Source of the DNA: WHSP01 sp040905505
Lineage (GTDB): Bacteria; Gemmatimonadota; Gemmatimonadetes; Longimicrobiales; Longimicrobiaceae
Direction: 5' to 3'
NCBI GenBank assembly: GCA_040905505.1
Contig: JBBDRL010000008.1
Coordinates: 1 to 63,737 of the forward strand
DNA length: 63,737 bases
Shown here: positions 51,873 to 61,044 of the stretch, piece after piece
Layout: every line of letters begins with the position of its first letter
Numbering within the stretch: position 1 is the first letter of the stretch
Made by a program: the position numbers and the translations under genes
Notes under the pieces: generated by a model
What the model was told of the DNA's origin: nothing
Seen by the model: only the letters and a program-made list of their open reading frames with translations
Databases searched by the model: none

Positions 51873-52900
51873 TCCTACTAGCCACCGGCGTCCGGCCTCG
51901 CTGGAGCGTTCTCCTGATCGTCGTGACCGTGGGGCTCTGGGGGTGCGACAAGCCGCGCGCACTCGGCGAGCCGAGGCAGATCCTGGTGGCGGCCCCGCAG
52001 GGGCTGTGGGATGCGCTGGAGGAAGACATCAAGAACGCCCTCGAACCGCGTACCTTCACGGTCCGCGACGAACGGGTATTCGACGTGGCACACGTGGATC
52101 CGATCGAGCCGGGGTGGGCGGACCTGCGAATCATGCGGCAAATCCTGGTGATCGGCCCACCCGAGAATCCGGCGGTGGCCGCGGCGATCGAAGCCTATGA
52201 CAGCGAAATCCCGCCCGCGCCCGGCGTGTTTCAGGTCCGCAATCTCTGGGCACGAGAGCAGCTCGTCACGGTCGCCGTGCTTCCGGCGGGTGGCGACCCG
52301 GAGTCGCTGCGCCCCCTCCTCCAGCCGCTTGGGCAGACGCTCCTCAACCAGTTCGAACAGTACGCTCGCACGCGGATGTTCGTCACGGGGCCGGACGAGG
52401 AGCTGAGGGATTCGCTGTCACGTAACGCCGGGTTCACGCTGACCCTGCCGCGGGTCTATCGCGCCGAGGAGCTCGAGCCGGGGGTCTTCCAGTTTCGCAA
52501 CGACCAGCCGGATCCGTCACAGCTGATCCGGAACATCACCGTCGCCTCCCGACCATCGGACGAGGCGCAGATGAGCGCGGAGTCAGCGGCCCAGTGGCGT
52601 GCCGAGCTGGCCGAGCGACTGACGCAGCCACCGCAGGAGACCCAAGCCGGCGCCGAGGGTCACAGCCTGGAAATCAACGGCCGCCCCGCCCTTCAGATCG
52701 ACGGCATCTGGTCCAACCCACCGAATCAGTGGCCGGCGGCCGGCCCCTTCATCACTCGTCTCGTGGAGTGCCCCGACCGCACCTTCCTCGTCGATGCCTG
52801 GCTGTATGCTCCCGGCACGGCCAAGTACGAGTACATGTTCCAGCTCAACACGATCATCGACAGCTTCGAGTGCGCACCCGGTGGGGCTGGCGCAGCGTAA
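51869..52900 (+). CDS. DUF4837 family lipoprotein
   Basis: A 343-residue protein from ATG 51869 (ATGA with hisIE; AGGAG upstream). The signal ends with the lipobox VGLWGC at Cys 26. The mature part begins LGEPRQILVAAPQGLWDALEEDI, the usual opening of DUF4837 proteins, otherwise found mainly in Bacteroidota. It is followed by paired beta strands (VFDVAHVDP; RQILVIGPPENP) and the ending FLVDAWLYAPGTAKYEYMFQL. No function is assigned to the family. Coupling to a histidine gene is unexpected and may be only positional. Confidence 0.8.
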   Translation: MILLATGVRPRWSVLLIVVTVGLWGCDKPRALGEPRQILVAAPQGLWDALEEDIKNALEPRTFTVRDERVFDVAHVDPIEPGWADLRIMRQILVIGPPENPAVAAAIEAYDSEIPPAPGVFQVRNLWAREQLVTVAVLPAGGDPESLRPLLQPLGQTLLNQFEQYARTRMFVTGPDEELRDSLSRNAGFTLTLPRVYRAEELEPGVFQFRNDQPDPSQLIRNITVASRPSDEAQMSAESAAQWRAELAERLTQPPQETQAGAEGHSLEINGRPALQIDGIWSNPPNQWPAAGPFITRLVECPDRTFLVDAWLYAPGTAKYEYMFQLNTIIDSFECAPGGAGAA

Positions 52901-52927
52901 AGTCGAGCCGCAGCGAAGTAATTGTGA

Positions 52928-52999
52928 CCACAGAGGACACAGAGTACACGGAGACGGCCGGTGAGCCCTTCCCCCGTCCTCCGCGCCCTCTGTGGTGAA
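52928..52999. repeat. intergenic inverted repeat, CACAGAGG type
   Basis: The arms 52928-52955 and 52980-52999 are inverted versions of TGACCACAGAGGACACAGAG with one-third of the arm varying, about 25 bp apart. Inside the left arm the sequence repeats with a 9-bp period rather than 7. About 30 bp after the DUF4837 stop. Similar ACCACAGAGGACACAGAG blocks are widespread in environmental genomes. Confidence 0.65.
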
Positions 53000-53100
53000 T
53001 CCGAGTTCGGTGAGCGAGATCTCGGTCGATCGACCGGCAGGTAGAGTCGCAGCAGGCGGCCTATGGCGGGCTAGGCCGTGGCTGGTGTGTCGAATCCGCG

Positions 53101-53580
53101 TTAGTCGGTGAAGGCAGCGTCGAGGATCATCTCCTGATCACCCGGATCCTGCCACCCACCCTCCAGGGGCTCGAGCCAGTTGAGGCGTCCGCGCACGACC
53201 TCGAACGGCTGGATCATGAAGAATCGAGTGCCCATGCGATCACGTGCTTCCGCGATGAGCACGGATTGCGGTGCATCGCCCTCCGACGTTCCGACAACAT
53301 CCAGCGTCAGCAGTAGACAGTGCGGCCGCCGATTGCGGGCATAGGCGGCGATGGCCCCTGACAGGACGGAGGGCGAGCCACCCTCGGCTCCCGCGGGAAT
53401 CGGGACCGCAAGCGTTCGGTACTCGGGGCTCGCATGACCGCGTCGCTCGCTTACCATACGGATCCGTGGCGGCAGATCGGTACCCTCCGCGGCCGTGCGT
53501 TCGAGCTCCGCGCGCGTCTCTTCGAGAAAATCGTGCGCGAGGCGAAGCGTGCGTTCCTGAGCTGCGAGAGCCTGATTCAT
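53101..53580 (-). CDS. hypothetical protein next to the zincin lipoprotein
   Basis: A 159-residue protein from ATG 53580 (TTG 53586 also possible). The N-terminal 40 residues are helical (NQALAAQERTLRLAHDFLEETRAELERTA). Then comes a mixed region with VGTSEGDAPQSVLIAEARDR and the Trp-rich end NWLEPLEGGWQDPGDQEM. It has no signal peptide and no recognised family. It is about 45 bp downstream of the lipoprotein gene on the same strand and may belong to it functionally. The 200-bp gap to 52900 holds only the inverted repeat. Confidence 0.55.
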   Translation of the reverse strand: MNQALAAQERTLRLAHDFLEETRAELERTAAEGTDLPPRIRMVSERRGHASPEYRTLAVPIPAGAEGGSPSVLSGAIAAYARNRRPHCLLLTLDVVGTSEGDAPQSVLIAEARDRMGTRFFMIQPFEVVRGRLNWLEPLEGGWQDPGDQEMILDAAFTD

Positions 53581-53625
53581 CTGCAACTGAAGCGGATCGA
53601 CGAGGAGGAGGAAGAGAGGGCGACT

Positions 53626-56007
53626 TCAGCGCCCCGGGGTCCCGACGGTTCCACGGAACCGGCCGACGGGAGTGTCTGCCGCAAATGGATTGCCACCGCA
53701 CAGGGAGGTGCCGGGGCTGACGTGGAAGGCAGTGGCGGCGGTGGTCGCCGCCGGGCCACGCTCGACGAGCCGTGCGTGCAGGAGGAGATCTTCGAACGCG
53801 GGCACCAGCTCCTCGATCGACGGGTCGATCGGCTCCGGCGCCCCGTAGAGGCGACGCGCCAACCACGCATCGGCTGCGGGCTCGAGGCTCTCCTCGCCAC
53901 GCTCGACGGCCAGTGCGCGGACGCCATCGATGGCCGCGCCCCTTGCGGCGGCGCTGAGGCTCGCCTCCGCCAGGGAACGCTGCGCCACGACAAGCCGCCT
54001 CAGACCCTCTGTCGATGCGAATCGACAGCCGCTGACCGCTTCGAACGATCGGCGGCCCGCCTGGCCGATCGCCTGGAGGCGCTGATCGGCCGCCAGGCCG
54101 AGACCGGCGGTCGTCACGGCTCGGGCGAGCTCCATGGGAGTGAGCGAGCGGCTCGGCCCGTAGGTTTCGAGCGCCCACTCACGGGTGCCGGCCGAGACCG
54201 GCGCCACAGCGTCCAGGATCGACAGGAGGGCCGGGACCGCCGCACCCGTGATGTCCGGTCCTCGCGTCGTGCCGTAGCCGGTGAGAATCGGGTCCTGGAA
54301 TGACGTCAGGTAGCCGCCCAGGCGGCCGTCGCTCGCGAGCACAGCCGCGACCAGCCAGTCCGTGCCGCGGGCGAACACCTCCGCCGGGCGGGTGGCGTGT
54401 GGCCGGAGCGCGACCTCGGTCGTCGGTTGGGTGAGCGCAGTGGAGAGCTCCATCATCGCGGCCGCGATCCGATCGCCCCGGTGGTCCCGAACGGCCATGT
54501 CGGTGGCGTAGCCCCCGCGCGTGCCGTAGCGGCGGCGGGCGAGCTGCCAGTCGAGATCATGCGCGATCTCGTGCGCGATGGTGCCCGCGCCCGATCGCGG
54601 CGGCAGATAGAGCGTGCGGCTACGCGGCTCGTGCAGGGCCAGGGCGCTGAAGTGCGACGGCAGCTCGCCGATGTGGATCTGCAGCCCACGGACGGACAGC
54701 GTCGGAGCAACGCGCTGCAGGTCGGTCAGGCTGCGGCCGAGCATGCGGAGGTAGTACGGCCGCCAGGTCGCATCGACGTCGTCGTCGAAGCGGATCGCCG
54801 CGAGTCCGAAGCGAGCTTCGAGATCCCGGGCCCGCGGCGCGACATCACCAGGGAACCAGGGGTCCTCCTGGTTCCAGACCCGAAGAAAGGTCGCGGCCTG
54901 AATCATGATCAGCGGGAGGCGCGGTCCTGCATCGGCACCCGATGCCGCCAGGGCGGCCGCGCCGGCCGCGAGCCGCTCTTCATTGATCGCCTCGTCGATG
55001 AAGATCTGGCGCGCATCGAGCTCCGCTGGACCGAGCGGCCGCCGGCCGAGGAGCCCGTCCCGGTTGATCGCGACCGCCACCGTCACCGGTGCCTGGGCGG
55101 GATAATTGCGCGTCGCAGCGAGCGCCCTCAGGCGTTCCGCAGCCACCTGACCGAGAAGCGACCGCCCCCCTGGCGGCGTCGCAGGCATCTTGGGCGTGAC
55201 GAGCGATACCGGCGCGCTCTGCCGCTGCGCCAATGTGCGCAGCGCGAGGGCCAGCTCGGGGCTCTCGCGCGCTTCCGCCTCCTCCTCGCGAACCGATACG
55301 GCGGCGAGCGACGGCTGCTCCACCTGGAAGCGGAGTTCCCGCCGCCATTGCCGGAGCAGGACCAATGGATCTACCTGACGAACGGCGGCCGTACGTAGCA
55401 GTAGATCCGCATCTTCCGTGGCCCTCCGCCGGTCGGCGAGCAGCGAAACGACGTGGGCGATCATCACCTCCTGGCCCGGCTGGACCGTGCGCTCGGACTC
55501 GGCGAGCAGATAGGCGAGCCGGACCGTTCGCTCGCCCGCCCTCGCCGTCGGCGCCCCCACGATTGCTCGGTTTATCAGTTCCAGCTGCTCCTTGCCCGCG
55601 GGCCGGCTCGCAGGCACTCCCGCCAGCCACACCATGTCCATGATGCCCGGATCCACGGAGTAGATCCGCCCATCCAGCGCGCGGGCCAACAGCCCGTAGG
55701 CGAGGTCGGTTCGGATGTCTTCGGGAAGATCCGGATCCGAGAGGGCGAACTCGATCAGTCGGAACGGGCTGCCCAGACCGAGGCGCGCGCGCTCGAGATA
55801 ACCCAACGCGACGATCTCGGGGTCACTCAGGCGTTCGGGTGAACGGTTGACGAGGGCGGTCGCGAACGACTCGCCCCTGGCCAAGAGCGCATCTACGTCG
55901 CCACTGAATCCGCTCGGTGCGATTCGCCCGCAACCGACGAGCAGCACCAGCGCCGATATGCACACGGCGCCGAGGACGGCTCGCAGAGTCGTTGTGGACC
56001 TGGACAT
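53626..56007 (-). CDS. large lipoprotein with HExxH zincin motif
   Basis: A 793-residue protein: signal with lipobox VLLVGC (C26), long helical N-terminal half, then H479-E-I-A-H483-D in GTIAHEIAHDLDW, about 60 residues before E543 in RPAEVFARGTDW. That spacing and the R-P-x-E-x-F-A-R context match the third ligand of gluzincin-like peptidases. So a lipid-anchored metallopeptidase is likely, with the active site in the outer half. The C-terminal 200 residues are helical with one Cys-containing end. I know of no named family. Substrate unknown; the companion at 53101 is a possible partner. Confidence 0.75.
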   Translation of the reverse strand: MSRSTTTLRAVLGAVCISALVLLVGCGRIAPSGFSGDVDALLARGESFATALVNRSPERLSDPEIVALGYLERARLGLGSPFRLIEFALSDPDLPEDIRTDLAYGLLARALDGRIYSVDPGIMDMVWLAGVPASRPAGKEQLELINRAIVGAPTARAGERTVRLAYLLAESERTVQPGQEVMIAHVVSLLADRRRATEDADLLLRTAAVRQVDPLVLLRQWRRELRFQVEQPSLAAVSVREEEAEARESPELALALRTLAQRQSAPVSLVTPKMPATPPGGRSLLGQVAAERLRALAATRNYPAQAPVTVAVAINRDGLLGRRPLGPAELDARQIFIDEAINEERLAAGAAALAASGADAGPRLPLIMIQAATFLRVWNQEDPWFPGDVAPRARDLEARFGLAAIRFDDDVDATWRPYYLRMLGRSLTDLQRVAPTLSVRGLQIHIGELPSHFSALALHEPRSRTLYLPPRSGAGTIAHEIAHDLDWQLARRRYGTRGGYATDMAVRDHRGDRIAAAMMELSTALTQPTTEVALRPHATRPAEVFARGTDWLVAAVLASDGRLGGYLTSFQDPILTGYGTTRGPDITGAAVPALLSILDAVAPVSAGTREWALETYGPSRSLTPMELARAVTTAGLGLAADQRLQAIGQAGRRSFEAVSGCRFASTEGLRRLVVAQRSLAEASLSAAARGAAIDGVRALAVERGEESLEPAADAWLARRLYGAPEPIDPSIEELVPAFEDLLLHARLVERGPAATTAATAFHVSPGTSLCGGNPFAADTPVGRFRGTVGTPGR

Positions 56008-56109
56008 GGATGCGGATACTGCTGAAAGGTGGATGTACTGATCTACCCGGGGCCACCCGTGAAAGGTCCTTCGGAAGATTGATGATCGGAAGGCCAGGCG
56101 GCGCCCCTC

Positions 56110-56451
56110 TCAGCCGTCGTCAGCACGCTCCTGCCGCTTGTCGACGGCTTCCAGAATGGCTCGCCTGTGCCGAGGCCAGATCCCCTGTGCATAGCGAAGG
56201 AAGTTCTCGCGCTGCTCGGGCCGTTCGGCCAGGTATGACCACGCGGGTGCCGACCCCTTCTCGACGTTGCACGACCGGCACGCCGCCACGAGGTTTCCTT
56301 CCGAACGGTCGCCCCCGCGCATGCGGGGCTGGACGTGATCGAGCGTCAACGCCTCGGCCGGAAACTCCAGGCCGCAGTAGACACAGCGGTAGGCGTCACG
56401 GCGTAGGATTCTCTCGCGCAGGCTTTCCGGCGGCGGCGGGCGCTTGACCAT
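56110..56451 (-). CDS. HNH endonuclease domain protein
   Basis: A 113-residue protein with an HNH/McrA-type module: CVYC at about 23-26, the LTLDHVQPRMRGG catalytic His strand, N in EGNLVAACRSCN and the second cysteine pair. All zinc and catalytic residues are present. The N-terminus is basic (MVKRPPPPESLRERILRRD). Stand-alone HNH proteins of this length are common but of unknown target. It lies 17 bp downstream of ilvA on the same strand. Confidence 0.88.
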   Translation of the reverse strand: MVKRPPPPESLRERILRRDAYRCVYCGLEFPAEALTLDHVQPRMRGGDRSEGNLVAACRSCNVEKGSAPAWSYLAERPEQRENFLRYAQGIWPRHRRAILEAVDKRQERADDG

Positions 56452-56468
56452 GCGTCAGGAGCGGGACA

Positions 56469-57674
56469 TCAGCTCCGGCGTACCGAGTAGCCGGCTGAGA
56501 TCAGGAAGTCCACGAGCTCATCCACGTGCGCACGTCCCCGGGTCTCCAGTATAAGTTCGACCGCTACCTCGGTTAACCAAAGCCCTTCCGTGCCGCGACG
56601 ATGATCGAGCCGCATGATGTTCGCCCCCTTCTCGGCGATTCGCGCGGTGAGCGCCGCGAGCGCGCCCGGCCGGTCGAGGATTCGAACCTCCATCCGCGCC
56701 AGCCGACCATCGTTGGTCAGGCCACGGTCGATGATTCGCGACAGCAGGTTCACGTCGATGTTGCCTCCGCTGAGCAGCATCACCACGTTTCGTCCCTCGA
56801 CGGGACCCACCCGGCCGCCGACCACGGCCGCCAGGGTGACGGCAGCCGCCGGCTCGGCCACGGTCTTCTCCCGCTCCAGAAGCAGGAGGACGGCGCTCGC
56901 GATCTCCTCTTCACGCACTGTGACCACGTCGTCGACCCAACGATCGATCAACGGATGAGTCAGCTCCCCAACCCGGCGGACGGCAATGCCATCCGCGATC
57001 GTCTCGCCCCCCGTGATCGTCACCAGCTCGCCTGCCTGCCGCGCCCGCAAGGCCGATGGCACCCGCTCCGCCTCGACACCGACGATCCGCACCTCGGGAC
57101 GCGTCGCCTTGATCGCGGTCGCGATCCCACCAATGAGGCCACCCCCACCGACCGGCACGACGAGGACTTCCATCTCGGGGCACTGCTCCAGCAGCTCGAG
57201 ACCGATCGTTCCCTGGCCGGCGATGATGTGCGGGTCGTCGAAGGCATGGATGAGCGTAGAACCCTCCGCTTCGCGGATCCGAAGCGCCTCCTGCATCGCT
57301 TCGTCGTAAGTGGCCCCGTGCCTGACGACGCGCGCGCCGAAGCTTTCCGTATTCGACACCTTGACGAGCGGCGTGCGCTCCGGCATCACGATGGTCGCTT
57401 CGACCCCGAGATTCCCCGCGTGGTAAGCGACACCCTGCGCGTGGTTCCCGGCGCTCGCGGCGACCACCCCGCGATTCCGCTCTTCCAACGGGATCGCCAG
57501 CATGCGGTTCAACGCGCCTCGATCCTTGAAGGAACCCGTTCGCTGGAGGTTCTCGAACTTGAACCACGCATGCCCGCGGAACAGCTCGCCGAAGACTTCC
57601 GAGGGAGTGCACGGCGTCTCGACGATGTGAGCGCGGATCCGAGCACGGGCTTCCTCGATCTGCCGAAGGTCCAA
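56469..57674 (-). CDS. ilvA: threonine ammonia-lyase
   Basis: PLP enzyme forming 2-oxobutyrate from threonine for isoleucine synthesis or catabolism. It has 401 aa, starting at TTG 57674 (GGAG nine bases ahead). PLP lysine K50 is in GSFKDRGA. The phosphate-binding glycine loop is VPVGGGGLIGG. The C-terminal ACT-like domain (about 325-401) marks the form with one regulatory domain, between the TdcB and IlvA types, so feedback by isoleucine or valine is possible but unproven. It is divergent from the Nudix gene. Confidence 0.93.
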   Translation of the reverse strand: MDLRQIEEARARIRAHIVETPCTPSEVFGELFRGHAWFKFENLQRTGSFKDRGALNRMLAIPLEERNRGVVAASAGNHAQGVAYHAGNLGVEATIVMPERTPLVKVSNTESFGARVVRHGATYDEAMQEALRIREAEGSTLIHAFDDPHIIAGQGTIGLELLEQCPEMEVLVVPVGGGGLIGGIATAIKATRPEVRIVGVEAERVPSALRARQAGELVTITGGETIADGIAVRRVGELTHPLIDRWVDDVVTVREEEIASAVLLLLEREKTVAEPAAAVTLAAVVGGRVGPVEGRNVVMLLSGGNIDVNLLSRIIDRGLTNDGRLARMEVRILDRPGALAALTARIAEKGANIMRLDHRRGTEGLWLTEVAVELILETRGRAHVDELVDFLISAGYSVRRS

Positions 57675-57781
57675 AACAACATCTCCAAAGCTGAACGGAT
57701 CGATTGCCCCCCGGCCACCGATGTGATAACCTGCGCTGTCTCGCCTGGCAAGGCCGGACGCAGGAGGCCCCCCGCCCCATC

Positions 57782-58405
57782 GTGACGCCCCCCAACTCCT
57801 TGAACGATCCTCGCATCCGCGCCCTCCACATCGCCCTGGAGAAGCGCCGCCCTCGATTGCTCGGCGATGCGCACCCAGTCTCCCGTGCGGCCGTGTCGCT
57901 CGTCCTCCGCCCGGCGCGTGAGGACCTCGAAATCCTCCTCATACAAAGACCTACTTCCGAGCACGATCCCTGGTCCGGCCACATGGCCCTGCCGGGCGGG
58001 CGCCGCGAGGGCGGCGAGGACGACCTCACCACTGCGATGCGGGAGACCCTCGAGGAGGTCGGGGTCGAGCTCTCCGCTCTCGGGATGTTGATCGGCAGGC
58101 TCGACGACGTCCGGCCGAGCGGCGGCGGACCACAGATTGCAGTCGCTCCGTTCGTGTTCGCCGTACCGGCGGAAACGACGCTGACGCCGGACCCGGCCGA
58201 GGTGGCCGATACGGTCTGGATTCCGCTCCGGCACCTATCCGACCCTGCTGCGGCCGCTCGACACCTGCACGTACTTCCGAATGGAGGAAGTCTGCACTTC
58301 CCCGCCCTCGCCTACCATGGTTACGTGATCTGGGGACTCACTCACCGAATGCTGATACAATTTCTCGGAATCGCGCGCTCTTTGAAGCAGGGGAAAGAGT
58401 TTTGA
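57782..58405 (+). CDS. Nudix hydrolase, CoA pyrophosphatase-like
   Basis: GTG 57782 gives 207 aa; the frame back to 57704 would overlap the promoter region of ilvA. The Nudix box GGRREGGEDDLTTAMRETLEEVG matches G-x5-E-x7-R-E-x-x-E-E-x-G (here as positions 92-114). Upstream reads RPTSEHDPWSGHMALPGG, typical of CoA diphosphatases (NudL/YeaB type). It would trim CoA or its oxidised forms to 4'-phosphopantetheine. Its stop overlaps the start of the next gene (TTGA). Confidence 0.85.
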   Translation: MTPPNSLNDPRIRALHIALEKRRPRLLGDAHPVSRAAVSLVLRPAREDLEILLIQRPTSEHDPWSGHMALPGGRREGGEDDLTTAMRETLEEVGVELSALGMLIGRLDDVRPSGGGPQIAVAPFVFAVPAETTLTPDPAEVADTVWIPLRHLSDPAAAARHLHVLPNGGSLHFPALAYHGYVIWGLTHRMLIQFLGIARSLKQGKEF

Positions 58406-59301
58406 CGGACAAGAGGGCACTGGTACTCGGCTGCGGGTACGTCGGACTCGTGCTCGCCCGCGAGCTATGGGAGCAGGGCTTCGAAGTGATCGGGACGACG
58501 CGAACGCCGGAGCGGTTCCGGGAGATCGAGGCGACGGGCGCTTCGCCAGCGCTCGTTGACGTCACCGATCCGGCTACCCTCCGACCACTCCTGGACTTCC
58601 AAGCCGACCAGGTCTTCGACCTCGTGCCGCCACAGCGGATCGACGACGCCCGCTACACGGCCTGGGGAACGCGAAATGTCGCTTCGGCCTTCGTCGGACG
58701 GCCGCTGGAATCCCTCGTCTATCTCAGCAGCACCTCCGTCTATGGCCGCCGAAGTGGTGAATGGACGGACGAGGCGACGCAGACGCGGCCGATTTCGCCG
58801 GTCGGCCAGGCGCGCCTCGAGTGCGAGACGATCTACCTCGACGCGTTTCAACACGACGCGGTCCCCGCCAGGATCTGCCGGGTCCCGGGAATCTACGGCC
58901 CCGGCCGTACCCTTCGGCAGCGCCTTGAAACGGGCGCCTACCGGCGAATGGACGACGAGAAGCTCTGGGTCTCACGGATCCACGTCGAGGACCTCGCCGC
59001 CGGACTGATCGCCGCCGCCAGCTGTGGAAAGCCTGGAGAGATCTACCTGCTCTGCGACGACGAGCCCACTACGGGCCAGGAGTACGCCGAGCTCACCGCT
59101 TCCCTTCTCTCGCTGCCCATGCCACCGACCGTAAGCCGTGAAGACATTCGCCAGGAGCTCAGCCAGGATGGATTCGAACGCCGGATCTCCTCCCGCAGGT
59201 GCCGGAATCGGCGCATGCGCGAGGAACTCGGCGTCCAGCTTCGCTATCCGACCGTTCGCGAGGGTGTGCCCGCGGCCCTCGAGGCGGAAGGGGCGCTCTA
59301 G
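58402..59301 (+). CDS. YeeZ-like atypical SDR, NAD(P)-binding
   Basis: A 299-residue protein starting at TTG 58402 (overlap TTGA), with GGGGAAAGAG ahead. The Rossmann loop is LVLGCGYVGLVLARELWEQG. The usual YxxxK catalytic motif is absent: the aligned segment reads SPVGQARLECE (V and R in the Y and K places). The same loss is seen in YeeZ-type epimerase-like proteins (SDR-like), which bind NAD(P) but have no proven reaction. SSTSVYGRRSGEW and VPGIYGPGRTLRQRL are conserved. It is followed with no gap by the M42 peptidase gene (59302). Confidence 0.8.
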   Translation: MTDKRALVLGCGYVGLVLARELWEQGFEVIGTTRTPERFREIEATGASPALVDVTDPATLRPLLDFQADQVFDLVPPQRIDDARYTAWGTRNVASAFVGRPLESLVYLSSTSVYGRRSGEWTDEATQTRPISPVGQARLECETIYLDAFQHDAVPARICRVPGIYGPGRTLRQRLETGAYRRMDDEKLWVSRIHVEDLAAGLIAAASCGKPGEIYLLCDDEPTTGQEYAELTASLLSLPMPPTVSREDIRQELSQDGFERRISSRRCRNRRMREELGVQLRYPTVREGVPAALEAEGAL

Positions 59302-60384
59302 ATGATCACCGACGACTCCTTCGATTTTCTCGAGAAGCTGCTCGACGCGCACGGACCCAGCGGCTTCGAGATCGAGCCGGCCCGCGTCTGGCGCGCCGAA
59401 GCGGAAACCATCGCGGATCGGGTGGAAGCTGACGTCAGCGGTAATTCCCTCGCGTTCCTGAACCCAGGCGGCGCACCGCGTGTGATGCTCGCTGGCCATG
59501 TGGATGAAATCGGCCTGATGGTCACGCACATCGATGACGACGGGTATCTGTACGTCGACGGCATCGGCGGGTGGGATTCCCAGGTGCTCATCGGGCAGCG
59601 GATCCGCCTGATCGGCCGCAGTGGTTACGTGGTGGGCGTGATCGGCAAGAAGCCGATCCACCTGATGAAGCCCGATGAACGTGAGAAGGTTTCGAAGATC
59701 AGCGACGTCTGGATCGACGTGGGCGCCCCTGACCGGGAGGCGGTGCTCGGGATGGGGCTCCGCGTGGGGGATGCCGGCGTCATCGATGCGCGAATGGTCA
59801 AGCTGGCCGGCAACCTGATCGCCTCACGCGCGATCGACAACCGTATCGGAGCGTACGTGGTCCTCGAAGCCCTGCGCCTGCTGGCCGCGGACCGTGACCG
59901 GCTCGGGGCGGAGGTTGCCGCGGTCGCCACGACTCAGGAGGAGATCGCGTACCTGCACGGGGGCGGCGCGCGAACCAGCGCCTACGGCTTCGACCCCCAG
60001 GTCGCGATCGTCGTGGACGTCACCTTCGCGACCGATGTTCCCCAGGTCGAGAAGAAGCAGACCGGCGAACACAAGCTCGGGAGCGGCCCGGTTCTGACCC
60101 GCGGTTCCGCCGTGCATCCGCTCGTGTTCGACCGCCTCGTTGCCGCGGCCGAGGCCGCCGGCATCGAGTATACCATCCAGGCCGCCGCCCGCTCCACCTC
60201 CACCGACGCCGACGCCATCTACATCTCCCGCACTGGCGTCGCTACCGGCGTGGTGTCCGTGCCGAACCGCTACATGCACTCGCCCAACGAGATCGTTTCG
60301 CTCGATGACCTGGACGCCACGGCGCGGCTCATCGCGGAGTTCATCCGCGGTCTCGAGGCCGATGCGGAGTTCGTTCACCGGTGA
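59302..60384 (+). CDS. M42 family glutamyl/deblocking aminopeptidase
   Basis: A 360-residue di-zinc aminopeptidase of the tetrahedral (TET) M42 family. Ligand segments: MLAGHVDEIGLMV, the acid and D of ASRAIDNRIGAYV, the Glu pair of TTQEEIAYLHGGG, VVDVTFATD and the C-terminal MHSPNEIVSL. It also has the family GKKPIHLM and VLTRGSAVHPLVFDRL. These are cytoplasmic dodecamers trimming short peptides. The gene starts directly after the stop of the SDR gene. Confidence 0.9.
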   Translation: MITDDSFDFLEKLLDAHGPSGFEIEPARVWRAEAETIADRVEADVSGNSLAFLNPGGAPRVMLAGHVDEIGLMVTHIDDDGYLYVDGIGGWDSQVLIGQRIRLIGRSGYVVGVIGKKPIHLMKPDEREKVSKISDVWIDVGAPDREAVLGMGLRVGDAGVIDARMVKLAGNLIASRAIDNRIGAYVVLEALRLLAADRDRLGAEVAAVATTQEEIAYLHGGGARTSAYGFDPQVAIVVDVTFATDVPQVEKKQTGEHKLGSGPVLTRGSAVHPLVFDRLVAAAEAAGIEYTIQAAARSTSTDADAIYISRTGVATGVVSVPNRYMHSPNEIVSLDDLDATARLIAEFIRGLEADAEFVHR

Positions 60385-60417
60385 CAGCATGACGCGCGCA
60401 TGGCGGACCATTCCTCT

Positions 60418-60502
60418 GTCATGCCCGCGCGGGATACAGTAGCAAGCCGCCACCGACGAATTCTTCTGCATCCAACTGGATCCCCGGCATCGCGGGGATG
60501 AC
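60418..60502. repeat. intergenic inverted repeat, GTCATCCCCGCG type
   Basis: Ends are GTCATGCCCGCG (60418-60429) and CGCGGGGATGAC (60491-60502), 11 of 12 matching as inverse copies. Another hairpin ATCCCCG...CGGGGAT lies near the right end. It resembles the GTCATTCCCGCG...GCGGGAATCC class spread in many bacteria (dRS3-like). Compare 19677-19768. Confidence 0.75.
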
Positions 60503-60543
60503 ATCTCGGGGAGCGGCCCGAAATCCCAGCAACTCTACGCGCC

Positions 60544-61044
60544 ATGTACACCATCGACGAGACGATCATGAACGCACCCGTCGACATCTGTTTCCGCGCC
60601 GCGGCGGACGTCGAGGGGTGGCCGGATGCCCTGCCACACTACCGGTGGGTCCGCTTCCAACGGAAGGATGCGTTCGGCACCGGGCGAGTGGAGATGGCCG
60701 CGACACGACACTTCGGCCCGCTTCGGTATCCGGTTTGGTGGGTCTCTGAGATGACTGTGGATGAGGACCAACCTGTGGTCTTCTATCGTCACGTCGACGG
60801 CATCACGACGGACATGGACGTGGTCTGGTCGTTCGAAGCGCAGGGAGCATCGCAGACGCGTGTGAAAATCGTACACGACTGGGCTAGCGGCCCCGCCTGG
60901 CCCCTACCGGGGCCCGTTCGCCGTCTGATCGCGGATCTCGTCATCGGCCCGATTTTCATCCATCACGTCGCCAGCCGAACCCTGCAGGGAATCCGCTCCA
61001 AGGCGGAGGCGCTCCACACCTCCTCGGACCAGGTGACGAAATGA
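60544..61044 (+). CDS. SRPBCC family protein (aromatase/cyclase-like)
   Basis: A 166-residue single START-like domain. The opening TIDETIMNAPVDICFRAAADVEGWPDALPHYRWVR is the classic signature of polyketide aromatase/cyclases and coenzyme Q-binding (COQ10-like) proteins. It has a conserved Trp-rich strand (PVWWVSEMTVDEDQPVV) and the C-terminal helix packed by HHVASRTLQGIRSKAEAL. Its stop overlaps the start of the ketosynthase gene (ATGA, 61041-61044). So it may act on that enzyme's product. Confidence 0.8.
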   Translation: MYTIDETIMNAPVDICFRAAADVEGWPDALPHYRWVRFQRKDAFGTGRVEMAATRHFGPLRYPVWWVSEMTVDEDQPVVFYRHVDGITTDMDVVWSFEAQGASQTRVKIVHDWASGPAWPLPGPVRRLIADLVIGPIFIHHVASRTLQGIRSKAEALHTSSDQVTK

